Assembly: GCA_002240395.1 (NCBI GenBank)
Contig: CP016836.1
Coordinates: 2,790,001-2,854,000, forward strand
Length of the DNA stretch: 64,000 nt
Origin: Xanthomonas citri pv. mangiferaeindicae
GTDB lineage: Bacteria > Pseudomonadota > Gammaproteobacteria > Xanthomonadales > Xanthomonadaceae
Direction: 5' to 3'
A program made the translations under genes and the position numbers. Below the pieces are notes generated by a model. The model was not told where the DNA came from and searched no databases. It saw only the letters and a list, made by a program, of their open reading frames with translations. Shown in pieces: positions 8,268-16,622 of the stretch. Within the stretch, counting starts at the first letter, position 1. The number at the start of each line of letters is the position of its first letter.

Positions 8268-9974
8268 ATGTGTTCGATCTTCGGCATCTTCGGCTTGCAG
8301 TCTGGAGACGACATCGCCTCCCTGCGCCGCCAGGCGCTCGCCTGTTCGCAACGCCAGCGTCACCGCGGTCCCGACTGGAGCGGTGTCCACGCCGACGACC
8401 GCGCGATCCTCGTGCACGAGCGCCTGGCGATCGTCGATCCGGCCGGTGGTGCCCAGCCGCTGCGCTCGGCCGACGGGGCGCTTGTGCTGGCGGTCAACGG
8501 CGAGATCTACAACCACCAGGCGCTACGGGCGGACCTGCGTGCGCCCTATGCATTCACGACCGCGTCCGACTGCGAAGTGATCAATGCGCTGTACCGCGAG
8601 CATGCAGACGACCCCGCGGGCCCGTCGGCATGGCTGGAGCAGCTCAACGGCATCTTCGCGTTCGCACTGTGGGATCGCACGTTGGGCCGCGCGATCATCG
8701 CCCGCGACCCGATCGGCGTGGTGCCGCTGTACTGGGGCCACGACCGCGAAGGCCGGCTGCGCGTGGCCTCGGAGATGAAGGCGCTGGTCGACAGCTGTGC
8801 CGATGTCGCGCAGTTCCCGCCCGGCCACTGGTACGACAGCGCGACCGACACGCTGACGCGCTATTACGCGCGGCCCTGGCGCGAGCACGACGCGGTGGCC
8901 GGACACGCGCCGTCGTTGCCGGCGCTGCGCGAGGCCTTCGAGGCCGCGGTGCACCGGCAGCTGATGACCGACGTGCCGTACGGCGTGCTGCTGTCGGGTG
9001 GACTGGATTCCTCGCTGGTCGCCGCGGTCGCGGCGCGCTACGCGCGTCATCGCATCGAGGACGGCGACCGCAGCGAGGCCTGGTGGCCGCGGCTGCATTC
9101 GTTCGCGATCGGCCTGGCCGGCTCGCCGGATCTCGCCGCCGCGGCGGTCGCGGCCGAGGCCCTGGGCACCGTGCACCACGGTTTCGAGTACACGTTCGAG
9201 GAGGGCCTCGACGCATTGCCGGACGTGATCCGGCACATCGAGACCTTCGACGTGACCACGATCCGGGCGTCCACGCCGATGTTCCTGCTCGCGCGGCGGA
9301 TCAAGGCGATGGGCGTGAAAATGGTGCTGTCGGGCGAGGGCAGCGACGAGATCTTCGGCGGCTACCTGTACTTCCACAAGGCGCCTGACGCACGCCAATT
9401 CCACGAGGAACTGGTGCGCAAGCTCGATGCGCTGCACGGCTACGACTGCCTGCGTGCGAACAAGGCGATGATGGCCTGGGGCGTCGAGCCGCGCGTGCCG
9501 TTCCTCGACCGTGAATTCCTCGACGTGGCGATGAACATCGACGCCGCATACAAGATGATCGATCGCGGCAGCGAAGGGTATCAACGCATGGAGAAAGGCC
9601 TGCTGCGCGCCGCATTCGACGGCGCATTGCCCGACCAGATTCTGTGGCGGCAGAAGGAGCAGTTCAGCGACGGCGTGGGCTACGGCTGGATCGACGGGCT
9701 CAAGGCGCACGCCGAGGCCCAGGTCAGCGATCGCGAACTGGCCGCCGCGGCGAGTCGCTTCCCGCACGCGCCGCCGCAGACCAAGGAGGCGTATCTGTAT
9801 CGCAGCCTGTTCGAACAGGCATTCCCGACGCCGGCCGCGGCGGCGACCGTGCCAGGCGGCAAGTCGATCGCGTGTTCGTCGCCCGCGGCGATCGCCTGGG
9901 ACGCTGCGTTCGCGACTGCGGCCGACCCCTCGGGCCGCGCAGTTGCCGGCGTCCACCACGCTGCAGTGGCCTGA
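8268..9974 (+). CDS. asnB: asparagine synthase (glutamine-hydrolysing), AsnB
   Basis: AsnB makes asparagine from aspartate, ATP and glutamine. Cys2 after the initiator Met (MCSIFGIFG) is the glutaminase nucleophile of the class II amidotransferase domain, which also shows RHRGPDWSG, LAIVDP and VNGEIYNH. The synthetase domain has the PP-loop pyrophosphatase motif LLSGGLDSS (about residue 243) and GEGSDEIFGGYLY. The length of 568 residues is normal for AsnB; a low-complexity Ala-rich tail follows the last conserved region. An AAGGAG Shine-Dalgarno at 8255-8260 fixes the start. The upstream Asn-rich leader peptide and terminator suggest control by asparaginyl-tRNA charging. Confidence 0.97.
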   Translation: MCSIFGIFGLQSGDDIASLRRQALACSQRQRHRGPDWSGVHADDRAILVHERLAIVDPAGGAQPLRSADGALVLAVNGEIYNHQALRADLRAPYAFTTASDCEVINALYREHADDPAGPSAWLEQLNGIFAFALWDRTLGRAIIARDPIGVVPLYWGHDREGRLRVASEMKALVDSCADVAQFPPGHWYDSATDTLTRYYARPWREHDAVAGHAPSLPALREAFEAAVHRQLMTDVPYGVLLSGGLDSSLVAAVAARYARHRIEDGDRSEAWWPRLHSFAIGLAGSPDLAAAAVAAEALGTVHHGFEYTFEEGLDALPDVIRHIETFDVTTIRASTPMFLLARRIKAMGVKMVLSGEGSDEIFGGYLYFHKAPDARQFHEELVRKLDALHGYDCLRANKAMMAWGVEPRVPFLDREFLDVAMNIDAAYKMIDRGSEGYQRMEKGLLRAAFDGALPDQILWRQKEQFSDGVGYGWIDGLKAHAEAQVSDRELAAAASRFPHAPPQTKEAYLYRSLFEQAFPTPAAAATVPGGKSIACSSPAAIAWDAAFATAADPSGRAVAGVHHAAVA

Positions 9975-9995
9975 CGCCACGTCACCGCATGGATC

Positions 9996-10044
9996 ACCTC
10001 CCCCGCAACGCGGGGGAGGTCGGTCCGCACCGCGGACCGGGGGG
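9996..10044. repeat. two-hairpin palindromic intergenic repeat
   Basis: ACCTCCCCCGC-AAC-GCGGGGGAGGT (9996-10020) is an 11-bp perfect stem, followed at once by CGGTCCGC-ACC-GCGGACCG (10021-10039) and a G run. The same layout, CTCCCCC stem then a second variable hairpin then a G run, recurs inside the acylase gene near 15700-15760, and the first hairpin type recurs in the array at 41349-41512. It may also terminate the convergent asnB and cytochrome genes. Confidence 0.65.
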
Positions 10045-10066
10045 CAGATGGGCAGCGCCGCCCCCG

Positions 10067-10615
10067 CTACAGCCGCCCGGCCATCCGTGCGAGCGTGGTG
10101 TCGCGCCAGAGCAGGTGGTGCAGCGCGACCATCAGCACGTGGCCGACGACCAGGACGAGCAGCGTCCAGGCGAGTACGCCGTGGGACAGGTTCGCAGGTG
10201 CCATCAACGTGGCCTGTTCCACGCCGGTGGCCGGGAACAGCGGGATGCCCCAGGGCGCAAAGCCCTTGCCCGAGCCGTATTCGCGCAGCAACGCGACCGT
10301 CGGCACCCAGGCCATCAGTGCGTACAGTGCCGCATGCCCGGCCAGCGCCGCGCGGCCGACCCAGGTCGGCGGGTGCGGCGGCCGGCGCCGCCATTGCGAC
10401 AGCCCCCAGACGCCGCGCGCGAGAATCAGCAGCATCAGCAGCGTGCCGACCGGCTTGTGGGTGCCGACCAGGAACGCGGTCAGGGCATGGCGCCCGAGCG
10501 CCAGCTTCACGCCCATGCCGAGGAACTGCCACGCAAACAGCGCTGCCATGCCCCAGTGCAGCAGACGGGTGATCAGGCCATATCGGGTAGGGGAGTCGAG
10601 CCAGCGCGAAGACAT
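10067..10615 (-). CDS. cytochrome b561 family membrane protein
   Basis: A 182-residue protein with four predicted transmembrane helices, starting near LITRLLHWGMAALFAWQFLGMG, LLMLLILARGVWGL, ALYALMAWVPTVALL and AWTLLVLVVGHVLMVALHHLLW. Conserved histidines in the first helix (LLHWG), in HKPVG and in the last helix (GHVLMVALHH) fit di-haem ligation in the Ni/Fe-hydrogenase-type b-cytochrome or b561 (YodB/YceJ) family. It probably passes electrons between the quinone pool and a periplasmic partner, but no partner gene is adjacent. It is convergent with asnB and divergent from fabV. Confidence 0.85.
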   Translation of the reverse strand: MSSRWLDSPTRYGLITRLLHWGMAALFAWQFLGMGVKLALGRHALTAFLVGTHKPVGTLLMLLILARGVWGLSQWRRRPPHPPTWVGRAALAGHAALYALMAWVPTVALLREYGSGKGFAPWGIPLFPATGVEQATLMAPANLSHGVLAWTLLVLVVGHVLMVALHHLLWRDTTLARMAGRL

Positions 10616-10805
10616 CGGGAGTGGGGTCCGCAGCAGAGCGCAGTTGCGCCCGGGGCGCCCAGTTCAGCTGGCGACCGGCGTGCTGTCAATCGCATTGCCA
10701 CGATGCAGGCGTGCGCGCCGCCGCAGACCATTGCCCCCCGTACGGGACCGGGACCGCGCCACGCCTTAAACTGACGCCCGATTTCCACGACAACCGGGCA
10801 GCACA

Positions 10806-12017
10806 GTGATCATCCATCCCAAGGTCCGCGGCTTCATCTGCACCACCACGCACCCCACCGGATGCGCCAACAACGTGCGCGACCAGATCGAGGCGACGCA
10901 AGCGCGCGGTGTGCGCGACGACGGCCCGAAGAAGGTGCTGGTGATCGGTGCATCGAGCGGTTACGGACTGGCGGCGCGCATCAGCGCGGCCTTCGGCTTC
11001 GGCGCCGACACGCTGGGCGTATTCTTCGAAAAGCCCGGCACCGAGAAGAAGCCCGGCACCGCCGGCTGGTACAACGCCGCGGCGTTCGACCAGGCCGCCA
11101 AGCAGGCCGGTCTCTATAGCCGCTCGATCAACGGCGACGCGTTCTCCGACGCCGCGCGCGAACAGGCGATCGCGCTGATCCGCGACGAGATGGGCGGTCA
11201 GGTGGACCTGGTGGTCTATTCGCTGGCCTCGCCGGTGCGCAAGCTGCCCGACACCGGCGAGCTCAAGCGCTCGGCGCTCAAGCCGATCGGCGAGGCCTAC
11301 ACCTCGACCGCGATCGACACCAACAAGGACCAGGTGATCCAGGCGACCGTCGAACCGGCGACCGAGCAGGAGATCGAGGACACGGTGACTGTCATGGGCG
11401 GTCAGGACTGGCAGTTGTGGATCGACGCGCTGCGCGATGCCGGGGTGCTCGCCGATGGCGCGAAGACGGTCGCCTTCAGCTACATCGGCACCGAGATCAC
11501 CTGGCCGATCTACTGGCATGGGGCGCTGGGCCGGGCCAAGGCCGATCTCGATGCGACGGCGCGCCGGCTCGATGCCCAGCTCAAGCCCACCGGCGGCAGC
11601 GCCAACGTCGCCGTGCTCAAGTCGGTGGTCACGCAGGCCAGTGCTGCGATTCCGGTGCTGCCGCTGTACATCGCGATCGTCTTCAAGGTCATGAAGGAAC
11701 TCGGCCTGCACGAAGGCACGCTCGACCAGCTCGACCGTCTGTTCCGCGAGCGCATGTACCGCGCCGATGGCGCGCCGGCCGAGCTCGACGACGAACACCG
11801 TCTGCGTCTGGACGACTGGGAGCTGCGCGACGACGTGCAGGCGCAGTGCAAAGCGTTGTGGCCGCAGGTCACGACCGAGAACCTGACCGCGCTGACCGAT
11901 TACGCGGGCTACAAGCACGAGTTCCTGAAGCTGTTCGGCTTCGAGCACGACGACGTCGACTACGACGCGGATGTCGATCCGGTGGTCGATTTCGACGTGA
12001 TCGAACTGCGCGACTGA
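10806..12017 (+). CDS. fabV: enoyl-[acyl-carrier-protein] reductase FabV
   Basis: FabV is the NADH-dependent enoyl-ACP reductase of type II fatty acid synthesis, resistant to triclosan in characterised species. The protein starts with the family-typical IIHPKVRGFICTTTHPTGC read from a GTG codon and has the nucleotide-binding GASSGYGLAARI (about residues 47-58). It also has the catalytic Y-X8-K pattern (YWHGALGRAK) near residue 240 and SLASPVRK. Its 403 residues are full length. No other enoyl reductase is visible in the window. It is monocistronic, with a terminator-like hairpin just downstream. Confidence 0.96.
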   Translation: MIIHPKVRGFICTTTHPTGCANNVRDQIEATQARGVRDDGPKKVLVIGASSGYGLAARISAAFGFGADTLGVFFEKPGTEKKPGTAGWYNAAAFDQAAKQAGLYSRSINGDAFSDAAREQAIALIRDEMGGQVDLVVYSLASPVRKLPDTGELKRSALKPIGEAYTSTAIDTNKDQVIQATVEPATEQEIEDTVTVMGGQDWQLWIDALRDAGVLADGAKTVAFSYIGTEITWPIYWHGALGRAKADLDATARRLDAQLKPTGGSANVAVLKSVVTQASAAIPVLPLYIAIVFKVMKELGLHEGTLDQLDRLFRERMYRADGAPAELDDEHRLRLDDWELRDDVQAQCKALWPQVTTENLTALTDYAGYKHEFLKLFGFEHDDVDYDADVDPVVDFDVIELRD

Positions 12018-12038
12018 GCGCGCGCGACCGCAGCGCGT

Positions 12039-12068
12039 GCCCGGCGCCGGCGTTGGCCGGCACCGGGC
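12039..12068 (+). terminator. hairpin after fabV, shared with the convergent gene
   Basis: GCCCGG-c-GCCGGC, loop GTTG, GCCGGC-a-CCGGGC forms two stacked 6-bp stems separated by one mismatch. It lies 21 bases after the fabV stop and just before the end of the convergent small gene. No T tract is present. Confidence 0.5.
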
Positions 12069-12078
12069 GTGTCCGCAC

Positions 12079-12294
12079 TCAGCCGCAGCAGTAGCACTGC
12101 AGCGGCTGGCCGGGGCCGCCGGGCCCGAGCTGCCCGCCGAACGGCGCGCATTCCTGCGCGCAGGCCCATGCGCTACACGAGGCCTCGCGGTCCTCGCCGT
12201 CGTCGGCCATTGCCTGCATCGCACCGAAGCCCATGCAGCCCACGAACAGGGCAGCAGCCGCGGCGTTGCGCATCGTCTTCCAATACCGTGTCAT
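12079..12294 (-). CDS. small exported cysteine-rich peptide, unknown function
   Basis: A 71-residue frame with an N-terminal signal (residues 1-30, hydrophobic core AAAAALFVGCMGFGAMQ, likely cleavage after AMA). The mature part of about 41 residues is acidic and Gly/Pro-rich and holds six cysteines (40, 45, 49, 67, 69, 70), ending in CYCCG. I do not recognise the family. It starts one base after the stop of the upstream thioredoxin-like gene, so the two are almost certainly cotranscribed. This pairing suggests that the membrane-bound oxidoreductase acts on, or is served by, this peptide. A metal-binding or disulfide-rich secreted peptide is possible; no maturation enzyme gene is adjacent. Confidence 0.6.
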   Translation of the reverse strand: MTRYWKTMRNAAAAALFVGCMGFGAMQAMADDGEDREASCSAWACAQECAPFGGQLGPGGPGQPLQCYCCG

Positions 12295-12295
12295 G

Positions 12296-12889
12296 TCATC
12301 GCTCCTCGACAGTGGCCAGGGCTGGCGACGCATCCCTGCGTTGCAGCGCGGCCAGAAGGTCCTGCATCCGCTCCTTGGTATCGAAGGTGCCCACGCGCGC
12401 GTAACGCACCCGGCCGTCGCGATCGAGCGCGAGCAGCGCGGGCACGTTGCGCGCGCGGAACAGCATCACGTGGCGCCGGTCGGTCAGCGTGGTCACCGCA
12501 AACGGCAGGCGATGGGTGTCCGCATAGGCGCGCGCCTGCGCCTGCGTGCAGTGGCACACGCCCAGTACCTCGACGTCCGGACCGTGCGCCTGGGCGATGC
12601 GCCGCGCGGCCTCGGCCACGCGCGGCAGCGAGCGCCGCGAGTAGGGGCAGGTCGGGGTGAAGAAGTACAGCACCTGGAACGCGCCGGACGGCGCGCCGAG
12701 CACGTGCGCAGCGCCGTCGAGCGTGGTCGCTTCGACCTGCGGCACGTACATGCCCAGATAAGGTTCGGTGGTGCGCGTCACGAACCAGCGCCGCTCCTCA
12801 CGCAGTTCGCGGTTCTGCCAGGCAAGCACCGCCACCAGCGCGCAGGCGCCCAGCAAGCCCAACCAGATCCATGGCATGCGACGTGGCAT
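12296..12889 (-). CDS. membrane-anchored thioredoxin-like protein
   Basis: A 197-residue protein with one N-terminal transmembrane anchor (about residues 7-24) and a periplasmic thioredoxin fold. VLYFFTPTCPYSRRSLP carries a CPYS variant of the active site in which the second cysteine is serine (C81, S84), so a standard dithiol exchange is not expected at this site. A second CxC (C112, C114) follows in VCHC, and ARNVPALLALDRDGRVRY contains the cis-proline region. The TlpA/MauD-like arrangement suggests handling of thiols in exported substrates. It is the first gene of a two-gene unit with the cysteine-rich peptide. Confidence 0.75.
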   Translation of the reverse strand: MPRRMPWIWLGLLGACALVAVLAWQNRELREERRWFVTRTTEPYLGMYVPQVEATTLDGAAHVLGAPSGAFQVLYFFTPTCPYSRRSLPRVAEAARRIAQAHGPDVEVLGVCHCTQAQARAYADTHRLPFAVTTLTDRRHVMLFRARNVPALLALDRDGRVRYARVGTFDTKERMQDLLAALQRRDASPALATVEER

Positions 12890-13324
12890 GCGACCGCCTC
12901 CTGCGTTCGATCGTGCCTAGACCCTGCGCACGCGTCGGGCCCGGGTCAATCGGTGGCGGAGCGATTGGCCATCGAAATGGCCGAACTGCACAGGCAGTCA
13001 CAGTTCCGATGCAATGGCGTTGGCGGCCTTGCGACACGGGTGCGGCAGTGCGTCACGGACCTGGCGCTCGGCCACGGCGGGGGTTGCCCGTGTTCCAGGT
13101 GACGATGGCTGGCATGGCGATGCTCCGGGTCGATGGGACCGGTGGGGGCGCCTGCTCGCCTATCGGCGGGATGCGCTTGGACCCGGTGCATCGACGATGG
13201 CGCGCCGGCACGGCGTCGGGGATCGGGCGGATGCGATGTCGCATGGCGCTGGATCCGGTGCGATCGTCGGCCGGGTGGTCGGAGACGGCTTGCCCGGCAA
13301 GTCCGGCGGCCCCATCTGGGTGCG
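12890..13324. other. gene-less 435-base stretch
   Basis: This interval lies between the divergent thioredoxin-like gene and alkB. Open frames in it are short, out of character in composition and without a convincing ribosome binding site. It should contain the promoters of both flanking genes, but no clear -35/-10 pair stands out. Nothing else was recognised. Confidence 0.5.
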
Positions 13325-13951
13325 ATGGACCTGTTCCCGAGCGCCGCGCCGCGGATCCTCGTCGACGACGACGAGGGCGGCATCCGCTACTGGGCCGATG
13401 CGGTCGATCCGGCGACCGCGGCGGCGTGGTTCGAGGCGCTGCGTGACGGGGCGCACTGGGAGACCCAGCATCGGCCGATGTATGACCGCGTGGTCGCGGT
13501 CCCGCGATTGCTGGCGTCCTACCGGCTCGATGCCCTGCCGCCCGGGTTGCCGCTGCCGGAGATGGGCCGTTTGGTGCAGAGCTTGGTGCCTGCGCCGTAC
13601 ACCGCGGTCGGGCTCAATTTCTACCGCGACGGCCGCGACAGCGTGGCCATGCACCACGATAAGTTGCATACGCTGGTCCCCGGCCAGCCGATTGCGTTGC
13701 TGTCCCTGGGCGCCGCGCGGCGGATGTCGATCCGCACGAAGGCCGGGCGTGGCAAGGCGATCGCGATCGAACTCGCGCCCGGCAGCGTGCTGGCGATGAG
13801 CCATGCCTCGCAGCTGACCCACGAGCACGGGATCGCGAAGACGACGCGTCCGGTCGGACCGCGGATCAGCGCAGTGTTCCGTGCGCGCCCGGCGGAGAAG
13901 ATGGCCGCCGGGCTCTACGGCACCCATTGGCAGGGGGCGCTGGACCGCTAG
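13325..13951 (+). CDS. alkB: AlkB-like alpha-ketoglutarate-dependent dioxygenase
   Basis: A 208-residue Fe(II)/2-oxoglutarate dioxygenase of the AlkB family, which oxidatively removes alkyl groups from nucleic acid bases. The iron ligands appear as HHDK (H-x-D) after VGLNFYRDGRDSVAMHHD and a distal histidine in QLTHEHGI. The 2-oxoglutarate-binding arginines lie in RISAVFR. LLSLGAARRMSI matches the conserved beta strand. ATG at 13325 is preceded by a poor Shine-Dalgarno; no better start is visible. The gene ends inside the last codons of the convergent acylase gene (4-base overlap). It could be a repair enzyme or an RNA demethylase type. Confidence 0.9.
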   Translation: MDLFPSAAPRILVDDDEGGIRYWADAVDPATAAAWFEALRDGAHWETQHRPMYDRVVAVPRLLASYRLDALPPGLPLPEMGRLVQSLVPAPYTAVGLNFYRDGRDSVAMHHDKLHTLVPGQPIALLSLGAARRMSIRTKAGRGKAIAIELAPGSVLAMSHASQLTHEHGIAKTTRPVGPRISAVFRARPAEKMAAGLYGTHWQGALDR

Positions 13952-16539
13952 TCGCGGCGCGCCGCGTCGGATGGCGCCGCGCGGTGTGCGGGCTGCAACT
14001 GCAGCACGTGCGTGGCCGGGCCCGGCAGGAACGGCGAGGCGCGGCCCTGCACCCAGTCGTCATGGCCGGCGCCCCAGAACGGTGACAGGGGATGGCCGCT
14101 CTGGCCGCCGGGCATGTGCGCGATGCCGTCGGCTTCGTGCCCGGGCGCGACCACCATGCGCTGCGAGGCACCGAACGCCGGGGCCTGCACGCGCGGCACG
14201 GTGCCGTCGCCGGGCAGTGGCTGTGCCGGCATGCACAGCGCGCGCCGGCCGATGAGCGGGATCGCGGCCGCGAGCGGGTGACAGATCGCCGCGGTGTTGT
14301 GCTCGCCCCAGGTCCGTTGCGCCAAGGGTCCCTCGGCCTGCAGCGTGTCGCGGACCTCGCGCGCGGCATCCTCCAGCAACGCGGTCCAGCCATCGGCGAC
14401 CGGCGCGCAGCGCCCCTGCTGGGTCTGCGGCGTGCAGGCGAAACGGCGCGGCAGCAGGTGCTCGGGGCGCTGGGACACCAGCGGCCAGACCACGCCTTCG
14501 AAGTTCGGCGGGTCCGGCCAGGCGATCGCGTCGCCGGCGGTTGCGCGTGCGGGTGCGACCAGGCCGTCGGCGATGCGTGCATGGACCGCCAGCCGCCATG
14601 CGCGGACGATGCGGTACGCGACCGAATCGATGGCGGCGCGGCCGCGCCAGTCACGGCTTGCGTCGGCAAGGGCGCGCAGCGCGGTGGCGTCGGCACCGGC
14701 CGCGTCGGCTGCGCGGACGAGCAGGGCCTGCCACTGCGTCAGCAGCAGTGCGCGGTCGTCGAGCTGGATCGCGAGCAGGTCGCGCTCGCTGAAGCGGTTG
14801 CGGGTATCGAGCCCTTGGCGGATCTGCCAGGCGCGGATGCCCAGGGCCGCACCGCCATCGCCGAGCCGGGCGAAGTCCGCGCCGTCGACGACGCAGCTGT
14901 TCGCGGTCCACAGCCGCATCGCGTCGGGCGAGCGGACGCGCGGTGACACATCGGTGGCGATCGGCCACGGTGCACAGATGTTGCCAGTGTCGCTTGCTGT
15001 ACCGTCGAGATCCGGGGAACGGGAGACCGTCGCGCCATCGCAGCCGGACGCACGCACCGGGACCGGTCCGAGCAGGCGCCAGGCCACCGCGCCGTGCAGA
15101 TCGCCGATCACCAGGTTCTGGGTCGGGGTCGCGGTGCGGTCGGCGATCGCGAGTGCGTCATCGAGATCGCGTGCATGAGCGAAGTCCGCCAGGCCGAAGT
15201 TCAGGGCGCCGGGCAGGTGCGCGGTCCAGCGCAGCGCCAGCGCGCTGCCGTCGGCCTTGCGATGGACGACCGGTCCCCAGTCGCTGTCGTCCACGGTCAG
15301 CACCTCAGCCGCGCGACCGGCGATGGCGATGGTTTCGGCATGGCGCCGCAGCGGCGTGCAGCCGGGCGCCGGTGAAGCAGACGCGTCGCAGGGCACGATG
15401 CGTTGCCAGTCCAGCGTGTCGACGTAGCTGTTGGTGAAGCCCCAGGCGATGTGTCCGTTGCTGCCGACGATGACGGCAGGCAGGCCCGGCAGCGTGAAAC
15501 CGGTGATGTCGACGCGGCCGCCCGGCGCGCGGGCATCGGGATAGCGCAACCGCGCACGGAACCACAGGTTGGGCGCGCGCAGGCCTAGATGCATGTCGTC
15601 GGCGACCAATGCGCGGCCGTCGGCGGTCAGTGCACTGCCGACCGCGAAGTTGTTGCTTCCCACGGCAAGATCGGCCGCCGCAGGCGGCCCGCCATCGTCT
15701 CTCCCCCGCACCGTGGGGGAGCGGGGAACCGCTTGCGGCGCAAGCGGTGGAGTGGGGGCCTGCGAGGACATCGCCGCGGATCGCGCGCCGGCGGCGCCCC
15801 CATCCGTCACGTCCAAGCGGCGCAGATCCACCACGTCGGCGTCCGGCAAGGGCGCATCGCCGCGCGCTGCGCCCTCCAGTGGGGCATCCCAGCGGCTGCC
15901 GTCGTGGGCCACCAGTGCAAGCAACGCGGGTGGTAGGTGCGGGCGGAGCCGATGCATCGCCAGTTCGCGTGCGTTGCTGGAATCCTGCAAGTCGAAGTAC
16001 ATCGAGAAGCCGACCAGCGCCGAATCGGCCGGCGTCCAGGGCGCCGGCTGCTGGCGCAGCAGCAGATACGGCCACGGTCGGGCCCGCAATGCGGCCAGTC
16101 CAGCGTTCGCGCCCTCGGCGTAGGCGCGCAGCTGCGGCATACGCTCGCCGGCGGCCTCGGTCAGTGTGGCGTTGACGCGGGCACGCATGCGGTGCAGGCG
16201 ATGGCGACGATCGGTGTCGAGCGCGCGCTCGCCGAACAGCGCCGAGAGTTCGCCCGCGGGCAGGCGCCGCATCAGATCCATCTCGAAGTAACGCTCCTGG
16301 GCATGCACCCAGCCCAGCGCGCGCATCGCGTCGGTCTCGCTGTCGGCGGTGATCGTCACCGTGCCCAAGGCGTCGCGCTGGATCGTCGCCCGCGCCTCAA
16401 GCCCGGGCAGCGTCCGCGTGCCCGCCAGGTCCGGCAGGCTGCCGCGCAGCTGCCACCACAGCATCGTGGCGATCGCCAGCGCAACGACTGCCAGTGCCAG
16501 CAGCGCCCGCAGGCTCCAAGCGCGCCACCGGTTGCGCAT
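13948..16539 (-). CDS. penicillin acylase family protein (Ntn-hydrolase)
   Basis: A 863-residue exported precursor of the penicillin amidase family, whose members hydrolyse amide side chains, including N-acyl homoserine lactones in some cases. The N-terminus has a membrane anchor or signal (residues 10-30). The A-chain holds RDALGTVTI and GWVHAQERYFEMDLMRR. The autocatalytic Ser nucleophile is the first residue of SNNFAVG, about residue 297, where the precursor should be cut. GLRAPNLWFRARL and GFTNSYVDTLDW follow. The spacer just before the catalytic Ser contains about 25 residues encoded by a palindromic intergenic-type repeat (15701-15760), apparently tolerated because the linker is excised. 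The substrate is unknown. Confidence 0.9.
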   Translation of the reverse strand: MRNRWRAWSLRALLALAVVALAIATMLWWQLRGSLPDLAGTRTLPGLEARATIQRDALGTVTITADSETDAMRALGWVHAQERYFEMDLMRRLPAGELSALFGERALDTDRRHRLHRMRARVNATLTEAAGERMPQLRAYAEGANAGLAALRARPWPYLLLRQQPAPWTPADSALVGFSMYFDLQDSSNARELAMHRLRPHLPPALLALVAHDGSRWDAPLEGAARGDAPLPDADVVDLRRLDVTDGGAAGARSAAMSSQAPTPPLAPQAVPRSPTVRGRDDGGPPAAADLAVGSNNFAVGSALTADGRALVADDMHLGLRAPNLWFRARLRYPDARAPGGRVDITGFTLPGLPAVIVGSNGHIAWGFTNSYVDTLDWQRIVPCDASASPAPGCTPLRRHAETIAIAGRAAEVLTVDDSDWGPVVHRKADGSALALRWTAHLPGALNFGLADFAHARDLDDALAIADRTATPTQNLVIGDLHGAVAWRLLGPVPVRASGCDGATVSRSPDLDGTASDTGNICAPWPIATDVSPRVRSPDAMRLWTANSCVVDGADFARLGDGGAALGIRAWQIRQGLDTRNRFSERDLLAIQLDDRALLLTQWQALLVRAADAAGADATALRALADASRDWRGRAAIDSVAYRIVRAWRLAVHARIADGLVAPARATAGDAIAWPDPPNFEGVVWPLVSQRPEHLLPRRFACTPQTQQGRCAPVADGWTALLEDAAREVRDTLQAEGPLAQRTWGEHNTAAICHPLAAAIPLIGRRALCMPAQPLPGDGTVPRVQAPAFGASQRMVVAPGHEADGIAHMPGGQSGHPLSPFWGAGHDDWVQGRASPFLPGPATHVLQLQPAHRAAPSDAARRD
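15701..15760. repeat. palindromic repeat element inserted in frame in the acylase gene
   Basis: CTCCCCC (15701-15707) pairs with GGGGGAG (15715-15721), followed by the perfect stem ACCGCTTGC-GGC-GCAAGCGGT (15728-15748) and a GGAGTGGGGG run. This matches the two-hairpin layout of the intergenic element at 9996-10044. It encodes low-complexity Pro/Arg-rich sequence without stops in the acylase frame. Confidence 0.65.
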
Positions 16540-16622
16540 TGCCGAGCTCCCCCCGTCGCGGCCGCCTGCCGCCGCCCGATTGTTTCAGGTTCCGCGCGTG
16601 AGGGGCGGGCGCGCCGCGGCGC

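Noticed and set aside
6668..9388. A very long open frame running through dctA and asnB in a different frame
   Set aside because: It is Arg/Ala/Gly-rich nonsense produced by GC-rich codon bias. The two real genes have family motifs and proper starts in their own frames.
12890..13324. Extra gene upstream of alkB, including an N-terminal extension of AlkB
   Set aside because: The in-frame upstream codons encode low-complexity Arg/Gly sequence, and no ribosome binding site fits; the family start is at 13325.
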